This document shows positions 1 to 11,027 of a stretch of DNA of 64,000 nt, piece after piece. How positions within the stretch are numbered: position 1 is the stretch's first letter; each line of letters opens with the position of its first letter. Under the pieces are notes generated by a model. The model searched no databases and had not been told where the DNA came from. It saw only the letters and a list, made by a program, of their open reading frames with translations. Location: assembly GCA_018292915.2 (NCBI GenBank), contig JACVVK020000218.1:263501-327500 (forward strand), written 5' to 3'. The translations under genes were made by a program, and so were the position numbers. Source of the stretch: Batillaria attramentaria (Eukaryota; Mollusca; Gastropoda; Batillariidae).

Positions 1-651
1 GACGCACTGCAAAGTACACTGTCCTGTCAACATTTGAGGATCTAGTTTTTAAAGTGTGTTCACCAGTGTCCAGATCTCAGTCCAGATTGTTCCCGTTGTA
101 TAGTGCGTCATAAAACAACAGTGTCATCGAACAGACAAAACCTTATCCACTGTAATTCGAGTCGTTTTGCCGGTAAAAGTACGCAGTGTTTGCAGGTTTG
201 GAGGGTCCTGTATTTAACAAACCAGCCATGCACAGGGCCGATGACCTACATGTCTTCCAGTCGACCACACGGTTCACACTTACCTCTGCTACGTGAGGAG
301 CGGCTAATTCAGTCAGAACAAGTCAACGACAGCTGAAAGCGGCCATTTTCCATCAAAGTTATTTATGTTTTTTTCTGCCCCATATTCAAGTCTCTATCAA
401 AGTTAATCATGCGTGGTTATTTGTGAAAGACTGAAATCGCTAAACGAACCCGCACTGGATAAGTAGGGTGACTTGGCCGGGGCTACAGACTTGAAGCTTG
501 CAGTGTGCGGGCGACGTAAGAGATTTGATGTTAAAACGTACTTTTCTTTTTCTAACCGCGCTCCGTTCACCAGTACAGTCTGAATCACGGGAATTACAAG
601 GACTTGAGGGACGGGCCGTGTTGTGGGGAGGGGTGTGCATAATCAATACGC

Positions 652-653
<2 letters not shown>
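1..653. other. Unique intergenic DNA
   Basis: I see no gene, RNA or repeat here. The short ORFs have no recognisable domain and overlap each other in opposite frames. Confidence 0.5.

Positions 654-705
<52 letters not shown>
654..705. repeat. (CA)n microsatellite
   Basis: Uninterrupted CA dinucleotide repeat of about 26 units, potentially Z-DNA forming. The His/Thr-rich reading frame across it is an artefact. Confidence 0.97.
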
Positions 706-707
<2 letters not shown>

Positions 708-1110
708 ATCGGATTTGCTATTGTTCTCAAACTATATGTTGTGCGGGATTATCTTAGCCAGCCGGTTGGAGACAGTGAGATCATTGCTTATTGCCACTGT
801 GGACATCTGCTGCTGGGTGGATTAAGGCAGGTGGCAGACTGAGAGAAGAGTGAGGAGAGAATACTGACATGGAAAATGCTCATTGTTAGGAGTAGCTAAG
901 CGGGAAATGTGACCTGCCCTGTGTCAGTGTACCGCCAGACTGGAGGGTCAAACCTGTGAAAGCACTAGCTGTAATCAGTTTCAAACTAAAAGCTTTGTCT
1001 GTCGGCATCATCCGTAATTCTTCATGCATAATCATGAGAATGTCTGGTGACACTACAGTCGCGTCGCCACGTAACGAAGCGCATATTACCGATACACTAG
1101 GACACTGGGT
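706..1110. other. Unique intergenic DNA
   Basis: Nothing recognisable before the SINE that begins near 1111. Confidence 0.45.
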
Positions 1111-1263
1111 GTTTGGGAGGCTTAACGTCCTTTTCCACCACGTATGGGTGATATCAAAGACGGGGCAACGAGAAAGGCCAGCACAAATATTTGGCCCACG
1201 CCGGGATTCGAACTCACGACCAGAGCATTGAAAGTCCAAAGCTCTACCATTCGGCTTCCCGGC
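1111..1263 (-). mobile_element. tRNA-derived SINE, minus strand
   Basis: Read on the minus strand from 1263, the sequence starts with a tRNA-like head. It has an A-box-like segment (GAATGGTAGAGC) and a B-box-like T-arm (GAGTTCGAATCCC, about 1200-1212). A body follows containing CAAATATTTGTGC, GTTGCCCCGTCTTTGATATC and a 3' segment GGAAAAGGACGTTAAGCC. The cloverleaf is degenerate, because the anticodon stem does not pair well, so this is not a functional tRNA gene. A second copy of the same body lies at 41721-41830, which shows it is a dispersed family. The family name is not known to me. Similar tRNA-head SINEs are common in molluscs. Confidence 0.8.
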
Positions 1264-2442
1264 TTCCCTGCTACCATGTGAACATTATGGGATGTCTCTC
1301 TCTCTCCCCCTCCCCCATCCCCACCTACATAGCCCCCTTTCCCCTTGAGCGTAAAGAAAAACTGATAACATTCACTATCAAGAACAACTGCTAACATTCA
1401 CTACCAAAGCTGACGAAACAAACAAACAAAGAAAACAAACAACCCATAAAATACATTTAACAGCTACAAGCTTCGGGTGAAGCAGTACTGTCTTTTTCAG
1501 CAATAATAATAATAAATAATGGATACAAGTTGTTCAACGCCTGGGTAAGATCATTCTTCTTCTTCTTTCTGTTCTTTGTCTCTTTTTGTTCTCTTCCTGT
1601 AATTCAGGTTAGCTTTTCTGGACAATAAAAAACCGGATTTTCCATTTTTTCTCTCGATTCCTCGATTTCAGAGAGCCGGAATCTGCCACAGAAGTGAAAT
1701 GACCTTCAGGGATTTGTCGATTTTTGCCCAGCATGCATCCCCACGCTCTGGGAATCACAAGAAATGACTGATCAGAACCAATATCAGCCCTGTCCACATA
1801 AACACGTCAAAAGCTTTTCTTCCCGATTCTGGGTGAACCGTTGAAGACATGAGGCGGCCCGTGATCACAAGACACTGACGCAAAAACTCCACACTCACGC
1901 AGCAAAATTTAATTCCCCTCTGAGAATGCCCGGATGTGTTTCAAAAAGTCTAAATAGCAAGCGGATCATACCATCAATAATTAATTTCTCTCATTCTCGG
2001 ATAATACGTTTCTTTTGGCAGAAGTTTTAATTCAGTTTTTATTTGATTCTATTCCACTTTTGTTACCCAGCGGGTTATTTCTCTGCAACTAAATGTACGC
2101 CTGTACAATCAATTTGAAAATGTATGTCTGTCAATAGTATAGTCAGTTTGGAAATGCAGAATGTTCAGGGGGTTTGTGTAGCACGTCAGAGAATCGCTGT
2201 TAAACAAAAGGAACACTATACGATTGTATTGGCTTTTTTTGGACAATGTTTCGGAGACGAAAACGCTAATCTGGGTCCATACCACGATTTTTTCATTTTC
2301 AGTACATTCGCATATGACATTGTGTACCTGTCTACTTTCACAGCAAAAGATCGCAAGTCTTGAAATACGAAAGACAGACTTGAAAGTGTCAGGTTGCCTC
2401 ACAGGTAAGGCAGTGTGCTGTATCTGGTATTGGATTGGAATG
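1264..2442. other. Unique intergenic DNA
   Basis: No supported gene. A pyrimidine-rich run ending in CAG near 1555-1607 resembles a splice acceptor, but no open frame with recognisable content follows it. Confidence 0.45.
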
Positions 2443-2529
2443 AATGTAGGCCAAGGTCGTAGTAATGTAGGCCAAGGTCGTAGTAATGTAGGCCAAGGTC
2501 GTAGTAATGTAGGCCTAGGTCGTAGTAAT
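2443..2529. repeat. 21-bp tandem repeat, about 4 copies
   Basis: Unit begins AATGTAGGCCAAGGTCGTAG. The last copy has one change (GGCCTAGG). The period is a multiple of 3, so the frames across it stay open. Confidence 0.95.
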
Positions 2530-3221
2530 ATTCTTGTTTGGGCAGTCTCCGCTAAATGCGTGTACAAGCTTTCTTTCTTACACTAAAACAGCTTCACTTG
2601 TGCGCTGAAGGTTGCAATTCGCCACTCCAAGTTCCTCCGTCTTGCACGAATGTGACAGTGAGAGAAGGGCCTCGTATGATTCCAATACAGTCTGACTTCA
2701 TTACTGAAGTACACTGTCTTGTTCTTTGTCTCCTGCACCGTCTGTGGGTGGACGGGTCGTCTGCTGGAGGAGGATCTGTGGGCCGAGTACACGAACTTTG
2801 GTAAAAGATCTCGGGTCGATATATTGAAAACTTCTCGCCTTTGTCAAATCTAGGACTCAGTCCGTCTGTTTTAGTCCGAGTTGCCGACTGGCTTCTGTCT
2901 GTGGGGTTGTGTAGTATGGAGCCATTAACCAAGAGCCAGGCTTTTACACCACGCACCAAGGTCAAGTGAAGGACAAGGCGGATGAATCAAACGAAAATAG
3001 CGAGCATCGCATCGAACGGAGTGATTTTTGTTTATACTTTGGTTGTCGATCTAAAGCTGAATGTTGAGTTTGTGCCGAACACAGACACAACTACAGTCAT
3101 CCAAGAAGACGTCAAGTATGTCAGAACGGGAAATTAAAGATGGCAGCGAGATCAGGAAATAAAACTCTCACGGCACTCTTCCGCTACAGGAGAAAAAAAA
3201 TCCGAAATATTTTGCTGAATG
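2530..3221. other. Unique intergenic DNA
   Basis: Nothing identified. Short ORFs on both strands overlap without recognisable domains. Confidence 0.4.
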
Positions 3222-3355
3222 TTTTTTTTTTTTTTTTGTACAATGAAAAAATTAATGTGCAAAGAAGGTGTTACTCTAGTGTAACACCTAGTGTTCTTCA
3301 GTCTTTCGTCTCCTGTCCTCAAAGTGTGTCTAACTTTTTTTTTTCGTTTTTTTTT
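3222..3355. repeat. Poly-T tracts flanking a 24-bp near-palindrome
   Basis: T runs at 3222-3237 and 3335-3355 bracket a dyad at 3266-3289 (AGGTGTTAC ... GTAACACCT, one mismatched pair). No element family recognised. Confidence 0.75.
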
Positions 3356-3379
3356 CCGGATTATTAAGAACGTGTTGGG

Positions 3380-3640
3380 TACGACTCGGATTCGGTGTCC
3401 ACTGAGACCCGAAACATTGAACCAAGACACAAAGAGCATTAAACCAAAATCGACAGGCAAGCCTTCAGGACCTAAACGCCGCGCAAACCAAAACTCAAAA
3501 ACATTGAGCAAAGACGTAAACAACATCGGACCAAGACCCACGAGATGAAAGACATTGAATCATGGTCCAATGAACAGCGCATCAAGATCTAAACAACATC
3601 ATAGTTGAACCTAGTTCAGTGACCCTTTTGAAGACGAGGA
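3380..3640. repeat. Possible very degenerate short-period repeat
   Basis: Words such as ACATTGA, ACCAAGAC and AAACCAAAA recur at loose 20-25-base intervals, giving an Asn/Lys/Pro-rich frame. It could be an old, decayed minisatellite or simply A/C-rich DNA. Confidence 0.3.
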
Positions 3641-4003
3641 TGTGGAGTCCCCGAACACGCATGGGTAGCCCTGAATAAGTTGAACCAAGAATCAAACACT
3701 GCCGGATTTTGTTCCATAAGGAGATTGTAGACGTCAGGCGGTACAGCTGGTCGCTAGCGTTAGTAATATATTATTACTAATACAAATAGTTTGTCACACC
3801 TGAATCAGTCATTGAATGCCCGTTGAAATACGTATGACGGCAAGGGCGGCGACCGATCAAACGTCACCCATCTACATCCTCATCATAACTGACATCATTA
3901 CTGGTAGTGACGATCCGGGATTAGTGGGGAGACGTGGCGTGGATCAGTAGTGTGACAACAATGGACACTCACTGACGCCATCCATCATGCTGCAGACCCG
4001 GAA

Positions 4004-4522
4004 GTGTGTTGACCGGGACAGGTGATCCATGTGTGTTGACCGGGACAGGTGATCCATGTGTGTTGACCGGGACAGGTGATCCATGTGTGTTGACCGGGAC
4101 AGGTGATCCATGTGTGTTGACCGGGATAGGTGATCCATGTGTGTTGACCGGGACAGGTGATCCATGTGTGTTGACCGGGACAGGTGATCCATGTGTGTTG
4201 ACCGGGACAGGTGATCCATGTGTGTTGACCGGGATAGGTGATCCATGTGTGTTGACCGGGACAGGTGATCCATGTGTGTTGACCGGGATAGGTGATCCAT
4301 GTGTGTTGACCGGGATAGGTGATCCATGTGTGTTGACCGGGATAGGTGATCCATGTGTGTTGACCGGGACAGGTGATCCATGTGTGTTGACCGGGACAGG
4401 TGATCCATGTGTGTTGACCGGGATAGGTGATCCATGTGTGTTGACCGGGACAGGTGATCCATGTGTGTTGACCGGGATAGGTGATCCATGTGTGTTGACC
4501 GGGATAGGTGATCCATGTGTGT
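4004..4522. repeat. 27-bp minisatellite, about 19 copies
   Basis: Unit begins GTGTGTTGACCGGGACAGG and ends GATCCAT. The main variant site is GGGACA versus GGGATA. The period is 9 codons, so frames are open on both strands (236 aa minus, 172 aa plus). This is the hallmark of a repeat artefact, not of a gene. Confidence 0.98.
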
Positions 4523-4719
4523 AAACCTCATTGACAACTGATGATGGCGACTCAAACAGATTTCGGAAGATGATGAAGCTGCGCAGATACGCAGACAGCA
4601 GACCGAGGTGGTGACTATGATACGTGAAGAAATTAGTTGGCGTGAATGGGGCATGACTTGCAGTGTGGGTTTGTCTCTAGAGATTGGTTACACCTAGGCT
4701 ATCCCCTCTACACACCCGA

Positions 4720-4812
4720 CCCCCCCCCCCCCCCACACACACACACACGGTATCCCCCTTCTCCCTATCTCGAACCAATACGTCAACAGACATGGAGCCC
4801 CCCCCCCCCCCT
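4720..4812. repeat. Poly-C / CA low-complexity
   Basis: C run followed by CA repeats at 4720-4747 and a second poly-C run at about 4799-4812. Confidence 0.9.
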
Positions 4813-5249
4813 CCCGGATCTGTCGACTGACTACTGTACTGCCGGTCTGCCGCTCGCCTCACGCACGAGTCGTTTTCATGTGTAAACACGGCGCCGAAAT
4901 GGGTCGTTCCGTGTTTATCTGGATCACCGGAAACTGTTCTGTCTTGAAGAACACACAACTAATCATCCAGTTATGTGATGCTGTTTTGACTGGCAGGCAT
5001 ACGACGCGTCATGTTGTCGTTTCTGGGTGTCAGTCTGATGTCGGAGCTTTTTCTAGCGAAACAAAACATTGACAAGAAAGTCAGCGGGAATGTAGCGTGT
5101 ACTGAACCCACTCCCGCTTGCCTGTGGCTACGAGGTGCGTGACTACAGCTCACCGGCTCTTGTTTGTTTTCTGCCGGAGAAGTTGGTGCCTTTAGTCAGC
5201 TGGTATTTTGAACTCAATCATGTACACAGCATTCACATTCAGTGAATAT
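4813..5249. other. Unique intergenic DNA
   Basis: No supported gene or element. Confidence 0.4.
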
Positions 5250-6773
5250 GGAGGATGAGTGAGGAATCATGTAGTGTTTTCAGTCATAGAGTTTGGAAGA
5301 TGAGTCACCAAGGAATCATGTAGTGTTTACAGTCAAAGAGTTTGGAAGATGAGTCACCAAGGAATCATGTAGTGTTTACAGTAAGGAGTTTGGAAGATGA
5401 GTCACCAAGCAATCATGTAGTGTTTACAGTAAGGAGTTTGGAAGATGAGTCACCAAGGAATCATGTAGTGTTTTCAGTCATAGAGTTTGGAAGATGAGTC
5501 ACCAAGGAATCATGTAGAGTTTTAACAGTCAAGGAGTTTGGAAGATGAGTCACCAAGGAATCATGTAGTGTTTACAGTAAGGAGTTTGGAAGATGAGTCA
5601 CCAAGGAATCATGTAGTGTTTACAGTAAGGAGTTTGGAAGATGAGTCACCAAGGAATCATGTAGTGTTTACAGTAAGGAGTTTGGAAGATGAGTCACCAA
5701 GGAATCATGTAGTGTTTACAGTAAGGAGTTTGGAAGATGAGTCACCAAGGAATCATGTAGTGTTTACAGAAAGGAGTTTGGAAGATGAGTCACCAAGGAA
5801 TCATGTAGTGTTTACAGTAAGGAGTTTGGAAGATGAGTCACCAAGGAATCATGTAGTGTTTACAGTAAGGAGTTTGGAAGATGAGTCACCAAGGAATCAT
5901 GTAGTGTTTACAGAAAGGAGTTTGGAAGATGAGTCACCAAGGAATCATGTAGTGTTTACAGTAAGGAGTTTGGAAGATGAGTCACCAAGGAATCATGTAG
6001 TGTTTACAGTAAGGAGTTTGGAAGATGAGTCACCAAGGAATCATGTAGTGTTTACAGTAAGGAGTTTGGAAGATGAGTCACCAAGGAATCATGTAGTGTT
6101 TACAGAAAGGAGTTTGGAAGATGAGTCACCAAGGAATCATGTAGTGTTTACAGTAAGGAGTTTGGAAGATGAGTCACCAAGGAATCATGTAGTGTTTACA
6201 GTAAGGAGTTGGGAAGATGAGTCACCAAGGAATCATGTAGTGTTTACAGTAAGGAGTTGGGAAGATGAGTCACCAAGGAATCATGTAGTGTTTACAGTAA
6301 GGAGTTGGGAAGATGAGTCACCAAGGAATCATGTAGAGTATTAACAGTCAAGGAGTTGGGAAGATGAGTTACCATAGGAATCATGTAGTGTTTACAGTAA
6401 GGAGTTGGGAAGATGAGTCACCAAGGAATCATGTAGTGTTTACAGTAAGGAGTTTGGAAGATGAGTCACCAAGGAATCATGTAGAGTATTAACAGTCAAG
6501 GAGTTGGGAAGATGAGTCACCAAGGAATCATGTAGTGTTTACAGTAAGGAGTTGGGAAGATGAGTCACCAAGGAATCATGTAGTGTTTACAGTAAGGAGT
6601 TTGGAAGATGAGTCACCAAGGAATCATGTAGTGTTTACAGAAAGGAGTTGGGAAGATGAGTCACCAAGGAATCATGTAGTGTTTACAGAAAGGAGTTGGG
6701 AAGATGAGTCACCAAGGAATCATGTAGAGTATTAACAGTCAAGGAGTTGGGAAGATGAGTTACCATAGGAATA
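5250..6773. repeat. 48-bp minisatellite with AP-1 word, about 31 copies
   Basis: Unit begins GGAGTTTGGAAGATGAGTCA and continues with CCAAGGAATCATGTAGTG. Almost every unit contains TGAGTCA, the consensus AP-1/TRE site. Variants: TTTGG versus TTGGG (the latter concentrated at the right end), ACAGTAAGG versus ACAGAAAGG, and a longer terminal form GAGTATTAACAGTCAAGG that recurs about three times on the right. The 16-codon period gives a 268-aa repetitive ORF, which I regard as an artefact. Confidence 0.97.
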
Positions 6774-6891
6774 AACAGTGGTAAACTGTCACCGTGACGG
6801 CTGGGATGCAACACTGAGCGAAACAGAAACATGGACCGTCAGTTTTAATCGTCAACACTGACTATCACTGATCTGTCATGAACATAAAAAT

Positions 6892-7002
<111 letters not shown>

Positions 7003-7308
7003 CTGACTGACTACCAGACTATTTTAGGATAGTGGGCTCGTAACTAATGTAAGTACAATAACCTGCCAGTCACTGATGTACACGTGGTCCTGTAAGGCTA
7101 AGTTATTCAAGAATAAGAAAATGAAGAGAATCAATGAATCAATGAAGCTTTATTTCTCAACGGTAAAGATATTGACATTGTTGTCCACATAGTCATTTTA
7201 CCTATCTGCCGTTCCTATTGAACTACTGAAGTACTACAACTAAAGCTACGACTACGGAAAAGAAAAAAGAAGGCAAAAAAAAATAAAAAAATTCAAAAGT
7301 GCCCACAT

Positions 7309-7311
7309 GCG

Positions 7312-7377
<66 letters not shown>
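7309..7377. repeat. (GC)n(AC)n microsatellite
   Basis: Alternating purine-pyrimidine GC repeat then CA repeat inside the LINE 3' UTR; strong Z-DNA potential. Confidence 0.95.
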
Positions 7378-7380
<3 letters not shown>

Positions 7381-7502
7381 CCAGCATTAAAAACAAATTA
7401 ATCGACATCCTGATGAATATACAGTGGGGAGAACAATATGAGAAAACAAGTATGCGGTTATGATGATAGAAAATGTCTTCCTAGTGGGAAAGACATGAGC
7501 TA

Positions 7503-7787
7503 TCAGGAGACATTGATGTTCGCGAGATATTTGTAAAGACTGGCTTTAAAGGACGTCATTGAAGAAGCGGTTTTCAAGTTACTTGGGAGTGAATTCCAAA
7601 GGAATGCACCTGCAAATGATAAAGTAGTCTTATAAAATGTCGATTCTCGGTTTTGGGATAAGATACAGTTTGTTTCTGTTTCCAAAGCTAGATTCCGAGC
7701 GACAGAAAAAGTGAGACATATACTCAGGCACTTTGCGATTCCATATTTTAAACATAAATGTTGCCTTGTTGAAGCGTAATTGATCAT
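7503..7787 (-). pseudogene. LINE ORF2 C-terminal remnant
   Basis: This is the C-terminal end of a non-LTR retrotransposon reverse-transcriptase polyprotein. Near its end the frame reads SFAGAFLWNSLP followed by SFKASLYKYL, the conserved tail (LWNSLP...FK..L) seen downstream of LINE reverse-transcriptase domains. The catalytic RT and endonuclease parts are absent, so it cannot be active. It is the same family as the 51-kb copy (TFAGASLWNSLP there). The upstream part of this 94-aa frame is diverged. Confidence 0.75.
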
Positions 7788-7821
7788 TTAGACAAAGAAT
7801 ACCTGCTTTTTGAAATTTCAG

Positions 7822-7849
7822 AGCGAGAGAGAGAGAGAGAGAGAGAGAT
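7822..7849. repeat. (GA)n microsatellite
   Basis: About 14 GA units. Confidence 0.95.
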
Positions 7850-8060
7850 GATCACTAACAGACCGTTACGTAACCTGTGGTAACGTGTGTATCCCCCTCC
7901 CCCCAGTGGCCGGCCGTCCATTGTATACAAGATTCTATCAAATCGCCTTCAGACCGCTACAGTTTACAGTTTAAGGGACAACTTGAGTGTCCATGTCAGT
8001 TTGTAGCTGATCTTCCGAAGGCCAGCTCTTTGACCCGTAGCAGGCTGGCTGCATGATAAA

Positions 8061-8125
8061 CAGAGTGGAGGGGCAGATACCTTTACCTTGATCCGAGTGG
8101 AGGGGCAGATACCTTTACCTTGATC
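8061..8125. repeat. Direct duplication, about 32 bp x 2
   Basis: GAGTGGAGGGGCAGATACC plus its following TTTACCTTGATC occurs twice in tandem. Confidence 0.9.
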
Positions 8126-8267
8126 GTCCAGCAACAGGTGAGGGAGGATCTGTGTATACCGTGCTGCTTAGTCTTGTCGCTGTGTTGCCACTCACCTGTG
8201 GCCGTTTCGCTTCGTGCTTGTGGAGAGTGGATGGAGGGGGGTGTTTTGCAAGGGGTGTGTTGGAAGG

Positions 8268-8294
8268 AGCGGGGGGGAGGGGGGCGGGGGGTTG
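8268..8294 (+). other. G-rich tract, quadruplex-capable
   Basis: Four or more runs of at least four G within about 27 bases. Confidence 0.6.
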
Positions 8295-8473
8295 ATGGTT
8301 AGGGTTGTACATAAAGTCTACGTTGTACCGACCAGCCAGTGATTAATTCCACGGTGACAATGACTTAATTATTACACTTGTGATGTTGGCAGACGGGACC
8401 AACCACATTTTGCTTATGCAGGGAGTTTTAAGTGAAAGGCTCAAGTTTGCTCGTTTCATTAGGACAGACTGTG

Positions 8474-8475
<2 letters not shown>

Positions 8476-8541
<66 letters not shown>
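8476..8541. repeat. (CA)n microsatellite
   Basis: About 33 uninterrupted CA units. Confidence 0.97.
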
Positions 8542-8543
<2 letters not shown>

Positions 8544-9228
8544 CATCAACACAGCAAAAAACCCCGTTCACTTTGGCGTTTGCAGTAGAAGCATAATTAT
8601 GCAGCAAGTGCACGGGAGCAAACACGATACGTGAAAATTTCCCTTACCCCCCCCCCCCCTTCCTTCACTCCTCCACACACATACACACCAAACCAGCCAC
8701 CGATAAGACATCAGTGATTCCCTCAGTCCCTCATGTTCTATTCTGGGGCTATGGTTTTGCGCAAAAGCTTCACTGAAGTTTGTAAACTAGAGATTCGAAC
8801 ATAACCTCATTTCGACAGCGGACAAGAGCATAATTCCATATCAAAAGGAAACCGGGAAAAACCTCAATCCTGATTGTCTTCCCCTGTTGTGTGAGGGTCG
8901 AGAATCCTTGATAAGCAGCTAATGACTACACACGTGGCTACTTCAACTCCCCCTCTTTCTTGCTGACAATCAATATTTGTGGCGAGCTGAACGACTCTCT
9001 GCCCATTGTGAAGGACTAGGCTAGAAAAGCCGTGAGGGGAAATTAAACGATTTTTCTTACATGCGAGCAAATACACGTATGGCGCAGGGATTACTTGCTG
9101 ATTGAAAATGCCGCAGGCAACATCCGGCATTGTTTTACGTCGGTGGTAATCAGCGTGTAGACGGTAGAGATGAAGTAGGTTTGGAACAACACGAGAAACA
9201 GGGCACGTCAGTCAGGCTCCAGGAAGAT
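8542..9228. other. Unique intergenic DNA
   Basis: Contains a poly-C run near 8648-8660; otherwise nothing recognised. Confidence 0.4.
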
Positions 9229-10214
9229 GCATTACAAAGGGAAGGAACGACAGGTAGGGTTTGCATTACAAAGGGAAGGAACGACAGGTAGGGTTTGCAT
9301 TACAAAGGGAAGGAACGACAGGTAGGGTTTGCATTACAAAGGGAAGGAACGACAGGTAGGGTTTGCATTACAAAGGGAAGGAACGACAGGTAGGGTTTGC
9401 ATTACAAAGGGAAGGAACGACAGGTAGGGTTTGCATTACAAAGGGAAGGAACGACAGGTAGGGTTTGCATTACAAAGGGAAGGAACGACAGGTAGGGTTT
9501 GCATTACAAAGGGAAGGAACGACAGGTAGGGTTTGCATTACAAAGGGAAGGAACGACAGGTAGGGTTTGCATTACAAAGGGAAGGAACGACAGGTAGGGT
9601 TTGCATTACAAAGGGAAGGAACGACAGGTAGGGTTTGCATTACAAAGGGAAGGAACGACAGGTAGGGTTTGCATTACAAAGGGAAGGAACGACAGGTAGG
9701 GTTTGCATTACAAAGGGAAGGAACGACAGGTAGGGTTTGCATTACAAAGGGAAGGAACGACAGGTAGGGTTTGCATTACAAAGGGAAGGAACGACAGGTA
9801 GGGTTTGCATTACAAAGGGAAGGAACGACAGGTAGGGTTTGCATTACAAAGGGAAGGAACGACAGGTAGGGTTTGCATTACAAAGGGAAGGAACGACAGG
9901 TAGGGTTTGCATTACAAAGGGAAGGAACGACAGGTAGGGTTTGCATTACAAAGGGAAGGAACGACAGGTAGGGTTTGCATTACAAAGGGAAGGAACGACA
10001 GGTAGGGTTTGCATTACAAAGGGAAGGAACGACAGGTAGGGTTTGCATTACAAAGGGAAGGAACGACAGGTAGGGTTTGCATTACAAAGGGAAGGAACGA
10101 CAGGTAGGGTTTGCATTACAAAGGGAAGGAACGACAGGTAGGGTTTGCATTACAAAGGGAAGGAACGACAGGTAGGGTTTGCATTACAAAGGGAAGGAAC
10201 GACAGGTAGGGTTT
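9229..10214. repeat. 34-bp minisatellite, 29 apparently perfect copies
   Basis: Unit begins GCATTACAAAGGGAAGGAAC and ends GACAGGTAGGGTTT. The span is exactly 29 x 34 = 986 bases. Reading through it I found no substitution or indel between copies, unlike every other large array in the window. The period is not a multiple of 3 and the units contain no long frames. Confidence 0.98.
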
Positions 10215-10602
10215 CGAAAACAAACAAACAACTCTAAGGGAATGCAAATGAAAAAGGAAAAGAGAGAAAGATCCCGCGAGTTAATTCCCCTGCAAACAGT
10301 ATTCTAGAGACAACGTGATCAGTGGCGACAGACAGTATTTTGATTGGTCACGTATTGACAGTATTGGTCACGTGACAGTGTATCACCAGGACAAGTTGTG
10401 TGTCAGTATGGAGGGAAGAAGTGGTCGGCTTGATCAATGGGCTGCCTAATTAAACGCCATCGATGACAGGGGAATGAAAATATTGCATCTCCTCCATCAA
10501 AACAATCGGCTATCTATCAACACTTTTGATATCGCCACCATCATCATCATTGTCGTTGTCAACGTTATCATCATCATATGTCATCATATTGTTGTTGTCT
10601 TT
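10215..10602. other. Unique DNA with ATC-rich run
   Basis: Contains an irregular CATCAT/GTTGTT stretch at about 10534-10600; no gene. Confidence 0.4.
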
Positions 10603-10982
10603 GACGTCCACCCCACTAACGTTAATACCAAGAAGCAACTGACGTCCACCCCACTAACGTTAATACCAAGAAGCAACTGACGTCCACCCCACTAACGTTC
10701 ATACCAAGAAGCAACTGACGTCCACCCCACTAACGTTAATACCAAGAAGCAACTGACGTCCACCCCACTAACGTTAATACCAAGAAGCAACTGACATCCA
10801 CCCCACTAACGTTAATACCAAGAAGCAACTGACGTCCACCCCACTAACGTTAATACCAAGAAGCAACTGACGTCCACCCCACTAACGTTAATACCAAGAA
10901 GCAACTGACATCCACCCCACTAACGTTAATACCAAGAAGCAACTGACGTCCACCCCACTAACGTTAATACCAAGAAGCAACA
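10603..10982. repeat. 38-bp minisatellite, 10 copies
   Basis: Unit begins GACGTCCACCCCACTAACGT. It contains the octamer palindrome TAACGTTA in most copies (one has TAACGTTC). Across unit boundaries it contains TGACGTCC, one base from a CRE palindrome. Two copies have GACATCC. Confidence 0.97.
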
Positions 10983-11006
10983 GCCAAGTTCTATCATAGT
11001 CAAACA

Positions 11007-11027
11007 TCTCTCTCTCGCTCTCTCTCA
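11007..11027. repeat. (CT)n microsatellite
   Basis: Interrupted CT repeat. Confidence 0.85.

Larger units (their letters stand above)
7131..7795 (-). mobile_element. 5'-truncated LINE 3' end, minus strand
   Basis: The minus strand carries a decayed C-terminal ORF2 end (7787-7503), a 3' UTR that includes a GC/CA microsatellite (7309-7377), and a terminus around 7160-7141 reading TTTACCGTTGAGAAATAAAG. A short TCATTGAT-type tail follows. The same terminal motif ends the plus-strand LINEs at 50.9-52.1 kb, so these belong to one family. The element carries an AATAAA signal before its tail. The 5' limit near 7795 is estimated. Confidence 0.8.

Noticed and set aside
1199..1263. Functional tRNA gene
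   Set aside because: A- and B-box-like words are present, but the anticodon and acceptor stems do not pair properly, and a SINE body follows. It is a tRNA-derived SINE head.
5538..6344. 268-aa frame with 16-residue repeats
   Set aside because: The 48-bp period is a multiple of three, so one frame remains open. There is no start context, splice signal or non-repetitive domain.
5250..6773. CRISPR array
   Set aside because: Regular spacing but no variable spacers: the whole unit repeats. The sequence context is eukaryotic. The same applies to every other array here.
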